64,000 nt of DNA from Liolophura sinensis (GCF_032854445.1 NC_088295.1:59503249-59567248); one strand, 5' to 3'; positions 34,480 to 47,510 are shown, counted from the first letter of the stretch. Translations and numbers: made by a program. The notes: generated from the sequence alone by a model not told the origin.

Positions 34480-34890
34480 AATGAATGAATGGTTGGGGTT
34501 TAAACGTCGTACTTAACAATTTTTCGGTCATATGACGACGAGGAGTCATTTGATTTGTGTGTAGATATAACGTGTCTTCTTGTTGCAGGATGAGTCCATG
34601 CCGCCAACGTGCGGCTGGCACTGAAGTATCATGCCTAAGACACCAGACATGAAACCCCAGCCAGTCACATTATACTGACACCGGGTAAGCCAGTCCTGTC
34701 TCCTGGTTATAACCTCTCAGTTCTGAACTCCAACCGAGGCAGAAACAAGTACTAAGTCTTTGGTATGGCCCGTTAGGTTTGTGGGTGGAGGAAACCGGAA
34801 TGTGCGGAGTAAACCACCGCCCTTCGCCAGGTACATGACAAGCCTCCTGACTAACGGCTACAGCCGAGCACCGTTCGTGACTGACAAAGC
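34480..34890 (+). mobile_element. Third SINE-like element (family C)
   Basis: Begins ggttggggtttaaacgtcgt.cttaacaatttttcggtcatatgacgacgagg and ends with a family-B-like segment in reverse order (aaaccggaatgtgcggagtaaaccaccgcccttcgccaggtac). The form is that of an abundant interspersed repeat; assignment to a named family was not possible. Confidence 0.5.
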
Positions 34891-35307
34891 CTCAGGGGTT
34901 CGGGCAAAGTTTTTACATTACTACTAATTACCCGTATATCACCAGGTACATCTGTGCATGTTTACAAGGTGTGCTATTAAGTATGGATATACCCGTCCCA
35001 TACACCTAATGTCATATCGACACGTGGAGTTCCGCTGTGTGGAAACTGGCTTATCATTAAATCTTACACTTGTCACGTTTTCCCTACGTGTATTTATATA
35101 GGTTTCCTTGTGAATTCCTGGTTGAGCACAGTTTTCCGAGAGGCATAAAACTGGTGTGAAATTGTGAAAATAATGAAATAGCAGATTAACCGCTGTGTAT
35201 TATATTTTATTATAAATATAACTAGCAAATATTAAATACCTTTTCAGATTCAGATTCGAGTCCCTATAATCTGTTATAAACTTATTTTAACATCGGAAGA
35301 GCTGTCC

Positions 35308-35568
35308 TCCGTGGCCAAAGTGGTTAGCGTGCCATCGTGGCTAGATAGCCCGAAGCCTCTCAACAAAAAGCGATTGCTGTGAGTTCAAGTCCAGCTCTTG
35401 CTGGCTTCTTCTCCGGACGTACACGGAATGTCTGCCACCAAACTGTGGATGGTCGTGGTTTTACCCCGGACTCTACCGGTTTCCCCCAAATTTTGGCCGT
35501 CGTCACTTAAATGAAATATTCTTGAGTACGGCGTAAAATATCAATGTAATAAATAAGCAAAATAAATT
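35308..35568 (+). mobile_element. tRNA-headed SINE, family A, forward copy
   Basis: Head gtcctccgtggccaaagtgg (box A-like), gtgagttcaagtccagctct (box B), body ggatggtcgtgg.tttaccccgg, tail aatgaaatattcttgagtac then ggcgtaaaatatcaatgtaa and an AAATAA-rich end. Full length. Confidence 0.85.
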
Positions 35569-37791
35569 TCGAAGATGTAGTTTTGGTTCGTGTACTTTAA
35601 TATTCAAAGAAGCATACAGGAGACGGCGGTTTGTAAGGATGTCTGTATATGTGGTAAATTGGTATTTCAACCTAGCGTCTTCCACCCCCAGGGATTTCAT
35701 TCGAATTCACTTCGGTTTGTATCTTGCATCATATCTACAAATATCGGCAAGAACGTCAACATCCTTGTGTAGTCCTGGGGAGGTGTTTCAGTTTTATGGA
35801 TGTGGCAGGACGAATTCAATCCGAGTGTGTTTGGACAGTGTTAGTTCCAATACACCTAACATTGCTTGAACCACACATATAGTCTGCCTCTGACGCCACG
35901 CTGTGGTTCGCCGGTAGTGTGGTTTTCACACAGCGCCACTGGGGTTCCCGATCGGAAGCCTTCGCTCACAAATCAAGTTGTACTTACCTCAACGTGTTTA
36001 ACAGTTTGGTTCCGTCGAAGGCAAAGGATTAAAATCAATTTCATTATCCTAATTATTAAAATCTTAAACCATATTTAGGCTATTTTAAAATTAGCGGTAT
36101 AGAATTTTCTAGAGGATGCTAGAGGTTGCTGTAGCGGATGCAAAGTTCACAAAGCCCTAAACACCGCACACAATTCAGGCTCTTGTCCCCGAGAATGTCG
36201 TACTTTGAATTCACCATACTTGAACTTGAAGTCAATACTCCGGGTGATGACATTTCAGTAGGTTCAAAACCATTACAAGATTTTCACCGAATGAAGTCTA
36301 CATTTAAAAAATCTGAACAAATTACAAATTAATTCAAATTAATTTAAAATACATTAAAACAATCCGAATGAATAAATTCATTATTTAATATTCACCTTCT
36401 GTTGTTGTTCATTTCCAACCGGTGATTCAGAAAGTGTCAGGTGTTTTCTTTTTGTGTGTCAAGCTTGAATAGCTGTCAGTGGGATCATCAGTGTAAAGAT
36501 GAACGTCTCACGTAACAAGAACAACCCCCTTAAACACACAACGTGTATAACGACACACCTAAGAATTGAAACACAAAAGTAACAGTCTATATGTGGTTTG
36601 ATTTCATTAATTGATGAAACGTAAATTATAAAAACACTTAAGTACACTGACGTAGCATAAATGCGCATGTTTCGATATTTTCAGAAAATACAGGTGACCT
36701 GTACAACGCTTCATATTTATCTTCTATCATGCTTTTTATTTCACGAAAAAATTTTTAAAAATTAGAACTAAAACCATGGTTAATGATGAACACCATATTT
36801 TACCGGTCTGAAATCTACGCAGGTTTAACAAATTGTTTGTATGGCTAATTGGTTATTAACTGTTTTGTAACATAGGACAGATATATTCTATTCCACTCCA
36901 GGAATTTCATTCGAATCCACTTCGGTTAGTGTCTTGCGCTGTATCCACAAAGTTCGGCAAAAACATCACACTCTTGTGTTTTCCTGGGAAAGAGTTTCAG
37001 TTATACATATACGGCAGACGAATTCAATCTGAGTGTGTTTGGACAGCGTGAGTTCTAATGTGGGCCAAAGTAACAAATATAACTGTTATATTAGTCCCAG
37101 TCCTAATACACTTAACATTGGTTAAACCTTCACTCAACCACACTAGTTGTCCACTTTCGACACCATGCTGTGTTTCATCCATAGTGTGGTTTTTATCAAG
37201 AGCAACTGCGGTTCCCCGTCCAAAGCCTTCGCACACAAACCATGGCGCTGTATCTCAGTATGTTTAACAGTTTGGCCATTTCGCGTGTGGGATCAGAACA
37301 TATTAGAATCTATCTAGACTGTTAGGAACAAGCTGCTAACACCAATCTAGATTGTCATTTGATGTGGCGCAACACTGAATTGTGTTCAACTCTTACTTAT
37401 TAAAATAATAATAAGAATAATTAGGCTATTTAAATTAGGCTGAACATCGATGTTTTCGTTTCAAAGTCGAAAGTATATGATTTGATTTTGTTCCTATTTT
37501 TGATACTTTTTTGTTTCCATTACTTTATTCTGTCAACTCTTGTATATGTGATTTGTTCTACATGTTAATATGTGTATGTATATGATGATTTTATTGTTGA
37601 GGAGATGCCCTCGTGGCTATTAGGCTGTGTGAAACTCTCGTTAAGCAAATATAGAATTAAATTAAATTAAATGTTGTCTGGTTGCAGTCTGGTGTCAAAG
37701 GGTCAGATCCTCATTGTAATGAGGATTAGAGCATTTACATAATGGATGCTATGCTCATAAATCCCTAAACACCAGACACTGTTCTTTTTCT

Positions 37792-38058
37792 ATTTATTTA
37801 TTTATTTCATTGGTGTTTTACGCCGTACTCAAGAATATTTCACATATACGACGGCGGCCAACATTACGGTGGGAGGAAACCGGACTGAGTCCGGGGAAAA
37901 CCCACGACCATCCGCAGCTTGCTGCCAGACTTTCCCACGTACTGCCGGAGAGGAAGCCAGCTTGAGCTGGACTTGAACTCACAGCGACCGCATTGGTGAG
38001 AGGCTCCTGGGTCATTACGCTGCCCTAGCGCGCTAACCAACTCAGCCACGGAGGCCCC
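37792..38058 (-). mobile_element. tRNA-headed SINE, family A, full length
   Basis: Reverse strand reads GGCCTCCGTGGCTGAGTTGG (box A), TGTGAGTTCAAGTCCAGCTC (box B), body with GGTTTTCCCCGGACTCAGTC, tail TGAAATATTCTTGAGTACGG and AAATAAATAAATA end. Best preserved copy; inserted in the tandem duplication. Confidence 0.9.
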
Positions 38059-40203
38059 CTAAAATGAAATAATGTTTGTATATTATGAATAATGCAAACA
38101 CTTCCTAGTTCAAATTTTGTTAAATATCCTGGACCATATAATACAGTTTAAAATGGAAAAATGTTATAATGTTTTCCCATTCATTAGTATCATTATGCAT
38201 TGAGTTACTGAGAAAAGATGGCGTCATAGTAAACAGTGTTTTCTAATATTCCTTATATACGAGTGATTTGCTACATATTTTATGGCGTACCATAAATTTC
38301 TGTGTTCACGTAAGGTATTGCTGTTACGTGTATTATGAAAAAAACCAGCAGCAGCTGTGACAGGCAGGTGAAATATACGCACGTGTATGTTCCATATCAC
38401 ACGCACGCCAAACACGAATCAGGTGCGTTACAAACGATGAAACCGATCGTCCACACGTTGACATGCAGGTGTAAATTTCTTTGGCACCTTCGCTCAAAAT
38501 TACAATGCGCATAAACAGCGTACTCGGTACACTTGATCACTTTGACTACACCGATCTCATTTTTGAAACTTCGAGAAAATACTGGTTCTAGGTTGCTTTG
38601 TAGCCGAATTTTTTGCACGCAATTCACATTCCCCACGCACATGTAGCCCACTGCAGTAATAATGCACATTCTCTTAAAATCAAGAATTTTTAGTACGCTG
38701 CTCATAAATATTTTCCACCATGCAATGCAGTCTGAATAAAGTTCAAATTTATTCATTATTTAATATTCACTTTCTCGTGATGCTCATTTCAAACCGGTGA
38801 TTCCCAAAGTGTCAGGTGTTTTCTTTTTGCGTGTCACGCTTAAATTCGTGTCAGTGGACTCATCGACGTAGACATGAACATCTCATGTAACAACAGCTCA
38901 CTTAAACCCACAACGCGCAGGTCTATAACGGTACAAATAAGAATAGAACACAAAAGGAACGGATAATACGTATTATGATTATAATGACATTACTAATTAT
39001 GACGTCCAGCAAGTTATGAAGCATTAAAATACAGTTAAATTGTTTATATTTACACTGCATGAATGACGAAAACGCGTTTGTTTAGTTCGCTTCACCATAA
39101 ATATATGGCCTACACAACGCTTCATTCATCTTTTTATCATACATTTTTATTTCACATGAAATATGACTTCTTAGTACAACTGAAAAGTTTATGCTGGGGT
39201 AAAACAAAAATGAATGTCTGTCACTCCTTTGTCACCATGCAGACTTCAAAGATACCGACAGCAGTCATTTTGGTTTCGCGTACAGAATACCTGTCAGCAA
39301 TTCTTACCCTCTCGCCTTCACCACCTTAACTCACTACCTGTGGTTAAATGACAGATAATTATAGTTAAACCCTGATTTAGCAACAGGTTTCAACTGCAAG
39401 TCACGAAGGCTTAACAAGTTGTTTTTAATTTATTTTCAGATTACCCATAATGATATCTTGTTAAGAGGTGAAAAATGCCGGTCTTATTCTGATAATAAAT
39501 AAGTATACAATGGGAAAAGCAGAGAGGTGTCCAAAGTCATTTTATACCTAAAGACATTTTTATAGGATACATTTAACCTGTTATCATTATCTCGTGTAAC
39601 GTATCTCTATTTACTCACTGTGTTTTTTTTAATATTAGCTCCGTACTCGTATGCATACATTTGTTAAATTGCTGTGTTGAATTGTACCTATATACGCACT
39701 TAAATTGGCTCGCAAAGTATAGCCCTAAAAATGTGCGGAAATTCTTTGGAAACAGATAGGATATGACAATAACAAAAGACAGATTTATATGTGTGTATAC
39801 TACATAAATGTAGTATATTAGTATTGATATACACTCTTCCCACCCCCACTCCAGGATTTTCATTCGAATCCACTTCGCTCATGAACATCGGCAAAAAAAC
39901 CCATCACATCCTTGTGTAGTCCTGGGAAAGAGTTTCAGATATACAGATATGGCAGACGACTTCAATCCGAGAGTGTTTGGACAGTGTTAGTTCTAATACA
40001 CCTAACATTGTCGCAACCATTTTCTCTCAACAACACATATTGTCTACTCCGCCACCACGCTGTGGTTCACGCGTAGTGTGGTTTTCATCGATCACAACTG
40101 GAGCTCCAGATCGGAAGGCTTCGCAAACAAAAGTCGCGTTCGTACCTCAGCGCGTTTAACAGTTTGGTTCTTTCGCATGTGTGATCAGAACAATTAGAAT
40201 CTA

Positions 40204-40242
40204 TCTAGACTGTTAAGAACAAGCTGGTAACACCAGTCTAGA
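40204..40242 (+). repeat. Inverted repeat TCTAGACTG ... CAGTCTAGA
   Basis: Nine-bp perfect arms around a 21-nt loop in the third A segment; the second A segment has the same hairpin near 37309-37347 with one arm mismatch. Confidence 0.7.
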
Positions 40243-42286
40243 TTGTCGTTTGTTGTGCCGAAACAATGATTTTTCCTCCACTCTTACTTATTAAAATCTT
40301 TATAACCATAATTGGTCTTTTTGTAATTAGATGCAAGTCTATTTTATGCTTCAGAGCCGAAACGCCGATCACGGCCGGGCGTCGTTAAGTCAGACATACT
40401 ACAGCGGGGAAAGACCATTTACACAATAGATGCTATGTTCACAAGTCCCTAATCACTCTTCCAGTTCTTATCCGTAAATATTTGTCGTACCTCAAATATG
40501 TCATACCTACACAAACGTAATTAAGTGGACCTATCATTTTTTTGTGAACATTGACATTAAAAAGAGTAATTTAAAATAAAATAGTGTTTTACAGTTTATT
40601 ACTATATCATAAATATTGAAAACGTTTCCTCGTTTAGCTTAAGATAAATATCACGAACAAGACAGATAAAATACTATTTATTACATACTAATACAGTTTT
40701 AAGTTTTTAAAAACGTTTCTAATCTTTCCCGATTCACTGGTATAATTGTATACTGAGTAACAGAGGAAACATGACGTCACATCAAAAAGCGTTTTTTTAA
40801 AATTTATAATACACGAGATGGCGATTTACTACTTATTTTGTGGTTTAACATATATTAAGGTGGCCACATAAGGAATTACTGTCGCGTATATTTATGAAAA
40901 ACGAGATATGTATAGTCCGATTGGTATCGTATGTATATAGACATACAGCTGATGCACCTTTCTTTATGACCGTCACTTTTCCTTACAAAGGTATGAACAA
41001 AACGAACAGTAACTGTGATAGACAGGTGAAATATACCCACATGTATATTCCACAACACCTGTACGCCAAACACGAATCAGGTGCCGTACAAAAAATGAAA
41101 CTGATCGTTCACACGGTGAAACGCAGGTGTAAATTTATTTCAAAGGCTACAGCACTTTCGTTGAAATTATAGTGCACATCCACATCATCCAGAGTATGCT
41201 TGACACATTCCATTGTTGACTATACACCCATCTCATTTTTGAAACTTCGAGAAAAAAGTTGGCCACAGTTTGCATAGTACTCGAATCTTTTATATATATT
41301 TGAAAGTGTCAGGTGTTTTCTTGTTCCATGACAAGCCTGACAGAGCGAACATCAGCGTAGAGATGAACATCTCATGTAACAACAAGAAGTCACTTAAACC
41401 CACATATAATGTGTAACGGTACACGTAAGAACTGAAACACAAAAGGAACAATTTATACGTATTTCGATTTTCATTATGACATCGACGCATCGACTCATCG
41501 ACGTAGACATGAACATCTCATGTAACAACAACTCACTTAAACCCACAACGCGCAGGCCTATAACGGTACAAATAAGAATTGAAACACAAAAGGAATAGAT
41601 AATACGTATTTTGATTTTTATAATGGCATTACTGATTGTGACGTCCAGTATGTTATGAAGCATTAAAATAGAATTAGATTGTTTTATTTACACTTCATAA
41701 TAGGCGTAAATGCACCTGTTTAGATCGCTTCAGCATATTATATGGCCTACACAACGCTTCACGTTTATCTCTTGATCATATTTCTTTCCCACATGAAACA
41801 CTACTTCTTCGGACAACTGCAAAGTATAGACTCGTCAAAAACATGAATGCCTCTCATTCCTAAATCCCCGGACTTCAAAGACACCGACAGCTGCCATTTT
41901 GGTTTCGCGTATAGAATACCTGTCAGCAAATCTTATCCTCCCGCCTTACCCACCTCACCCGATTACCTGTGGTTAAGTGACAGATAATTACAATTAAAAC
42001 CATGATTAGCAACAGATTTCACGAGCCTGAAAGTCACGAAGGCTTAACAAGTCGTTTTAACACTAATTTTAGTATTAGCTCCTTTGTAAAATACGGCCAG
42101 GTAGGCGTGTATCACTCAATGAAATCAATTACAGACAATAACCAACGGCAAACTGTAATTTTCTTAAGGGTGGCTGGCAGCAGACTGTGAAATACACTTA
42201 TGCGCTGCAAAGATAGTGTAAGGATATTGAACCAATAAAAACACAGGGGATCTGACGGCAATTCGACTGTACTGAACAGTCCACAG

Positions 42287-42310
42287 CACGTGGGGGAAGG
42301 CCTACCCCCA
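42287..42310 (+). promoter_or_regulatory. E-box CACGTG beside a 20-bp near-palindrome, upstream of the 42.5-kb gene
   Basis: CACGTG at 42287-42292 overlaps the start of a 20-bp sequence at 42291-42310 (tggggg..aggcct..ccccca) that matches its reverse complement at 18 of 20 positions. It lies about 190 bp before the TATA box. Binding is inferred only. Confidence 0.4.
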
Positions 42311-42477
42311 ATAAGCTCAGTGGGACTACTAGCACCCAGGGGCAGCCTCAAAATACGCATTGATACAAGGATAATCAACATCGGGGACTTCGGGGTGGGA
42401 AGCTTACGATCAACGGTGGCGGATTAAGGCTTAATCTTTAGAATAATCCCCCCTGACTTGCTGTCAGTTGTCGTGCT

Positions 42478-42486
42478 GTATAAAAG
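42478..42486 (+). promoter_or_regulatory. TATA box of the 42.5-kb gene
   Basis: tgtataaaagg about 100 nt before the ATG, a strong metazoan TATA element. Transcription would be expected to start around 42508-42515. Confidence 0.7.
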
Positions 42487-42582
42487 GCCGTTTCTTCCGT
42501 TCTCAAGTCATAACATCCACTATCACTGTCCACTTCACTTCAACTGTAATCTGGACTAACACAAGGAATTAAACAAAGCGAC

Positions 42583-43517
42583 ATGGATTCTCCTCGCCAA
42601 GAAACCTACGACTTGTTCACCAGTGGTACCTTCTGGGACTTGGCTCTGATATTTGGATTCTCCAATATGGCCGACGGGGATAGTTTCATGTCAACTCCGA
42701 AAAGTTCCGAGAACACAATGGCCTCTCCGTTCTCGAGAGCGGTTTCCAGTCCGTTGGGTGCTTCCTTCATTACCTTACCAATAGATGACGACGACTTGTC
42801 ACTTTCACGTAACATGGAATCCATCAGCCCTAGTTTGTCGCAGAGAAGTGGTGCAAGTGACGAAGAATGTTGCGACTCGGAAGACGAAGGTTGCAGGTCG
42901 CAACGTGCATGTCCGTCGAATTCCTTGCGACAGTCTGTGCAGCAGTGTTGTACCCCTTCTGCATCGTCAAAGCAGACGGCGTTCCAGGCTACTACACCAA
43001 ACAGTCCTGCACAGACCAGACTTCCATACAGAATTACCGACACGAAAAGATCCCGAAGTGTGCTATCGGGCATTAAGACACCTCACCGACAGGCTATCAC
43101 TTATGTCATCAAGTTCTGCTCACCAACACCGAAGAAATTCCTGCGAAAGGTAAATTTCACTGTCTTGTTTAACATATTATATGCAAAACTGCATGAATCT
43201 TATTGTATCACGTGGAATTATTTTACAGAATCACACCTAAATTACATGGCAGTTTTTTTTTTGCGGATGTAGTGTTGATTCTACCATGGATGGCAAGGGG
43301 TTAAAGATTCAAATTTCGTTAAAACGGAAATTGATGGTGTTGATAACAAGATAATTCTGTCTTTTGAAGATTTAAATATGGCCAAGAATGAAGAAAGATC
43401 TGAAATGAAAATAGATGTAAATGGATATTAGACCTATACAGATGCATCGGTTTTATATTGCCATATCTTTAATGTGTGTTCTAAATTTTATCTTTGCAGC
43501 GGTCATGGCGGGAGTGA
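42583..43517 (+). CDS. Unrecognised SP/TP-rich protein, two-exon model
   Basis: Exon 1 is 42583-43149 (189 codons; start context gcgacATGG; donor gtaaat at 43150). The proposed exon 2 begins at 43500 after ttttatctttgcag and adds RSWRE then TGA at 43515-43517, giving 194 residues. The product has an N-terminal hydrophobic patch (FWDLALIFGF), acidic and Ser-rich middle parts (IDDDDLSLS, DEECCDSEDE), and many proline-directed sites (STPKS, TTPNSP, KTPHR, SPTPKK), ending in basic CSPTPKKFLRK. This suggests a kinase-regulated nuclear or cytoplasmic regulator; the family is not recognised. Exon 1 is clearly more GC-rich than its flanks, supporting coding. Without exon 2 the frame would run on into AT-rich sequence to 43272, which looks intronic. 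Confidence 0.65.
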
Positions 43518-44024
43518 TTCACCCTTTACTACCCTACCCTCAAACCTGCATTAAAGTGCTATGTCGGCAGATAGTGTGTATGATACATTACATGCGGCTG
43601 TGAAGTTCAAATTTGGTGCAACAGACCCAAAAGTTTTGAAAGCAAGAAACTTTTCAAACGGCGTGGGCAAACTGTGGACGAATGACTCTTCGGCTTTGGC
43701 GTGAAAACAGATATTTCCTCACCATATATTCTTTGGTTTTGCATACGTATGCTCCAGTGAAAAATGTAATTCATTATTTGTAATGTGTTTTTCCTGTCAT
43801 ATTTTTGCTAGAGATTGGTGTTTACCCTCATGCTAAATGTTCATACTTTTGTCCATCCCACATCGGCCTGTTTATCCGAAGAACATGATATATGTATATA
43901 TATGTATGCTAGACACTATTAGTAAAAATAATATATATTACAACCAGAAATACAACCATGTGTGTTTTGTTTTTAATCATTTCATGTGTCTTCACAGCCG
44001 CTTGGGAATGACGCCATAATTTCA

Positions 44025-44195
44025 ATCTGCATTCAGGTCGTTGACCAGTGAGGTCGCGTGCTCGAATCCAGCTTTCGCTGTATCGGCTACTGCTTTAATT
44101 CCAGAGGTTGTCAAGGTCCGTGGATTTCTCTCCACATTGCGGAGAAATGCCCAGATACCGATCGGTCAGCCAGAGCCATTTTTCATTTAAGCAAT
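44025..44195 (+). mobile_element. SINE, family B-like fragment
   Basis: Head cgttgaccagtgaggtcgcg and box B tgctcgaatccagctttcgc; body gaggttgtcaaggtccgtgg. The tail is missing. A similar head occurs at 49772. Confidence 0.5.
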
Positions 44196-46149
44196 TGAAT
44201 GTTACATATATACAGTTGTCTATGTCACTCATAGTTTACGACGAGCCATGCACTGATGTGGATATATACACTTTTACTCTGTAATTTCACTACAAATCAC
44301 TGGTGTAATATTAGTCTATATTGGTTGACGAATTGTGTCTATGAGCAATTTAAGGATACATAAGCTTGCTGAATCTTTAATTTAAGATCAACACTACTTT
44401 TAAGTGTGTTTTTTTTTTATATGAAACCGGCTTAAGAGGCACTGGTTTCCCCGGATGTGTGCAAATCAGATTTATCCAGGGAACAAACCACGCGATCGAA
44501 ATACATTAAGCAAGAGGAACTTATTCTTGAATAATTTCAGGTATAGACTTGATATACCCAAGCTGTTACTCCTTCATCAAGGTTTTTATACAGCGGGATT
44601 GACATCTGGTGATTCAGAAGTTAATATATCAACATGTAAATATGCGTCATGAAATCTTACTTTGCTACGCCTGCTCCACCATATGGCACCAGGTGAAATT
44701 CGCGGATATTCGTGGACATGTAAATAACCGGTGTCAAATCAATTGGTTTCTTTGTAAAAATACAATGGAATGGAGCAATATTTGATTCCAGATGTATCTA
44801 ATTTATCTATTCATTTGATATATTTATATTTGACTTACGGTACACAAAACACCCGAGGCCCCGGAGTAAGAGTTGTCTTTAAGATTCTTCGACTATTACA
44901 TGAATCTATTGTTGATAAGGTTGGGGCGACACAAAGACCGATGCCACCTCAGGGGATAAAGTAACATATTATTAACAAATGTTACGCATGTAAAATTGGG
45001 AATAAGCCGTCTGTTTCTGGACTTGAACACGCGACCTAGCTTGTCAAAGATAAACACAGATACAAAAAATGACCAACGTCATTATAAAACATTCTCAGTT
45101 CATAAGGTTGTTCGTGTATATTATAACGCATGTGTAAAGCATTTGTATATATGCAATACACTGTACGCCTCACCTATGACAGCCGTTGTCCGAGTGAATC
45201 TAAGTGATTGAAATGAATTCAACTGACAGATTTCCGACATCAAATGATTCGCTGCTAAAGCACACTAGCAGATTTTGAAATGAAGTCAACAGACTTCAGT
45301 TTCAGATTTCTTCACAAAATAAACGCATTATTTAAAATTTTATTCATTTAATATGTTTATATTCGGGAATAAAGCCCAATAAGACACATCGATATACTAT
45401 GTCAGTAACAAACAGGTGACGCGGTACAAGCCACGAGGTTGCACACCTGCATGACATGTACATGCCTGACTTGCTTGTTTTTAGCGTGGAAGCTTGGCAC
45501 ACTTTTTACTCCTGCTCCTACGTGGCCATTGACACGTGGCAGTTTGTCACTACTGACTTGATATTAGAAACAAGGAAACATACGTGGGCCGATCACGCGA
45601 GGGGAGCATGCAATATGGCAAACAATGGTCACGTGAATATAACGAGCTGTTTCAATCACCGTTGACAGATCAGAGTAATAAAATAATACAAGCTGTTAGA
45701 AGTAATGAAGCGAAAAACATGCTAATTAATCTCTCGCGCGTCTGTTTGGTTAATTAGGTAGCAAACTATCTTGACCGAAAGTTCTTAAAATCACCAGCTT
45801 TACGCTGTGCATTGTTTCGTTGACAACTTGGACGCTATATGAATAGTTCATCAGTCAAGGACGCCCCATGCAAGCTCTCTTTCACCACCCCACCTCTTAT
45901 TGTCTCAGTAGACACCCCGCCAGGAAATAAAAATGAATATACTGATTATCTGAAACAAAGGCAGATTGGATATGTTACGAACACTATAACAGGGAATACA
46001 TATTTGGGGAATTTATCTTTCTCGGTAAAGTATTTTCCGTTTCGGCGCTCGTTAAAGACCTAGGACAGTATTCACGGAAACCCTTGTGAAGTTACGAGCA
46101 TTTAACTGTCCATGGTAGCTACGTGCACGTAACATTATTATTTCTTGGT

Positions 46150-46345
46150 GAATTCTGCTCCCTATATCTTCCACCAATATGGTGTGTATATCGGTACGTC
46201 ATATGTGAGAAAGGCAGTAACTTGTCAAAGGGTAGTGGTTTTCGCCGAGTACTCCGGTTTGCTCAACCCATAAAGCTGACCGCCTTGGTATGAGCGAAAA
46301 ATTCGTGAGCATGGCTTTAAACAACGATCAAGTACATAACAACAC
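46150..46345 (+). mobile_element. SINE, family B fragment
   Basis: Body gaaaggcagtaacttgtcaaagggtagtgg and tactccggtttgctcaaccc, tail gagcgaaaaattcgtgagca. Confidence 0.6.
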
Positions 46346-46802
46346 AGATATAAATCAACAATGCTATTAAGAAATAAATGTTACGAGATACAGTATCTAT
46401 TTATTTTTTTATGTTTTATGTTTTCACTAACTGGCTTCCGTATAATGGCCTTCTTTTCACGATGGTGTATACACCTCATAAGCGAGTCACTTAATTAATA
46501 TCAGCCCCAAATCGAATGCATATATGCACACCAGAAGTGGCCTTCAAATTCATAGACCTCTTATTGTCAACAAGGCCAAAATGCAGAGAGAGCTAAATGG
46601 GATAACGAATCGTAGATCTAGTCAGGTTTAAGATTCTCTACTTGCGAAATTTGATGTCACTTCGAATAATAAGTTAAGTTTAAATTGTCTAGTCAATTGC
46701 TCATGGCTGACGTTGCGACTCATGCATTGCGAGAGAACGGTGGTCAGTTCCGATTGGGCTCGAGTAACAGGTACCCCATTTGATACACATCCAAAATGTA
46801 TG

Positions 46803-46962
46803 CTTATTTATTTGATTCATTTATTTGGTTGGTGTTTTACGCCGTACTCAAAAATATTTCACTAGTAGGACGGCAGCCAGCATTATGGTGGGAGGAAACC
46901 GGGCAGAGCCCGGGGGAAACCCACGGCCATCCGCAGGTTGCTGGCAGACCTTCCCACGTACC
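46803..46962 (-). mobile_element. SINE, family A, lacking the tRNA head
   Basis: Reverse strand body TACGTGGGAAGGTCTGCCAG, GGGTTTCCCCCGGGCTCTGC and tail AAATATTTTTGAGTACGGCG; truncated at 46962. Confidence 0.8.
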
Positions 46963-47510
46963 AAGGTGTATGAGCACAAAGGTGTAAATGCAGGGTACAT
47001 ATGGTAGCAATGTGCATATTTGCTACAATTAATGTGTATATCTGTAGGGTGTACATTTTGCGTATGCTTTGTACACATTTTCACAAGGTGCCATATGTGT
47101 TGGGGACCCTAAAATTGTAGACTGTAGAAGCAAAAGCAATACTCGAGATGGATCAAGCTTAAAAGGGAGTTGACTAGCTAGCGGGTAGAAGCGAGCATTT
47201 CAAAAGCCGCACAGAACCTATTGTCCCTTTGGCATGGAGACAAATACATTTAGCAGCCAGAATATTAAAACAAAACGAACATTTAACTCAATGAGAGGGT
47301 TGCTGCCGTGGCCACGTTGACTTTGGAAATTGCACGAAACGGCTGCGCCAGATGCAGACTGATGTTGCTCTGGGCAAAAGACGTAATGAGCGAAGATACA
47401 AAAGAAAAAGGGATTAGGCAACTTCTGGTGGCAACGACGTTCCATTAGGCACTTAAATTTCATCGAAATATTACGAATCGGCAATTAGCACCAGCGGTTT
47501 CAGCAGTGGG

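Larger units (their letters stand above)
31831..35300. other. Intergenic DNA, repeats only
   Basis: Holds a MITE, a headless SINE, a 25-bp minisatellite and a third SINE-like element. Open stretches on both strands at 33.6-34.3 kb have no recognisable protein similarity or splice support, so no gene is called. Confidence 0.5.
35670..42080 (+). repeat. Diverged tandem segmental duplication, ~2.6-2.9-kb period
   Basis: Four segment types recur in the same order. A (ggatttcattcgaattcact...ctgtggttcgc): 35672-36015, 36893-37400, 39838-40290. B (gtgtcaggtgttttcttttt...aactgaaacacaaaagg): 36390-36680, 38748-39060, 41293-41465 and 41466-41690. C (gacaggtgaaatata...aacacgaatcaggtgc): 38085-38600 and 40610-41270. 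D (gacttcaaagataccgacag...gcttaacaagt): 39200-39435 and 41850-42060. None has an intact reading frame shared by the copies, so they are non-coding or long-decayed. Confidence 0.75.
43518..47505. other. 3' flank and intergenic DNA, no gene supported
   Basis: Contains SINE pieces at 44025-44195, 46150-46345 and 46803-46962, and AATAAA words at 45319 and 45370. Other open stretches are short and without recognisable similarity. Confidence 0.5.

Noticed and set aside
35308-38058. tRNA-like box A and box B sequences
   Set aside because: They belong to SINE heads: the cloverleaf cannot be completed and each is followed by the SINE body and tail, so no tRNA gene is called.
42606-43073. 155-codon open frame on the minus strand
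   Set aside because: It is antisense to the clearly coding exon at 42583-43149, has no promoter or splice logic, and its codons mirror the sense strand.
47218-47484. 88-codon minus-strand open frame just upstream of the micro-exon gene
   Set aside because: No similarity recognised; it overlaps likely promoter DNA of the plus-strand gene and has no supporting signals.
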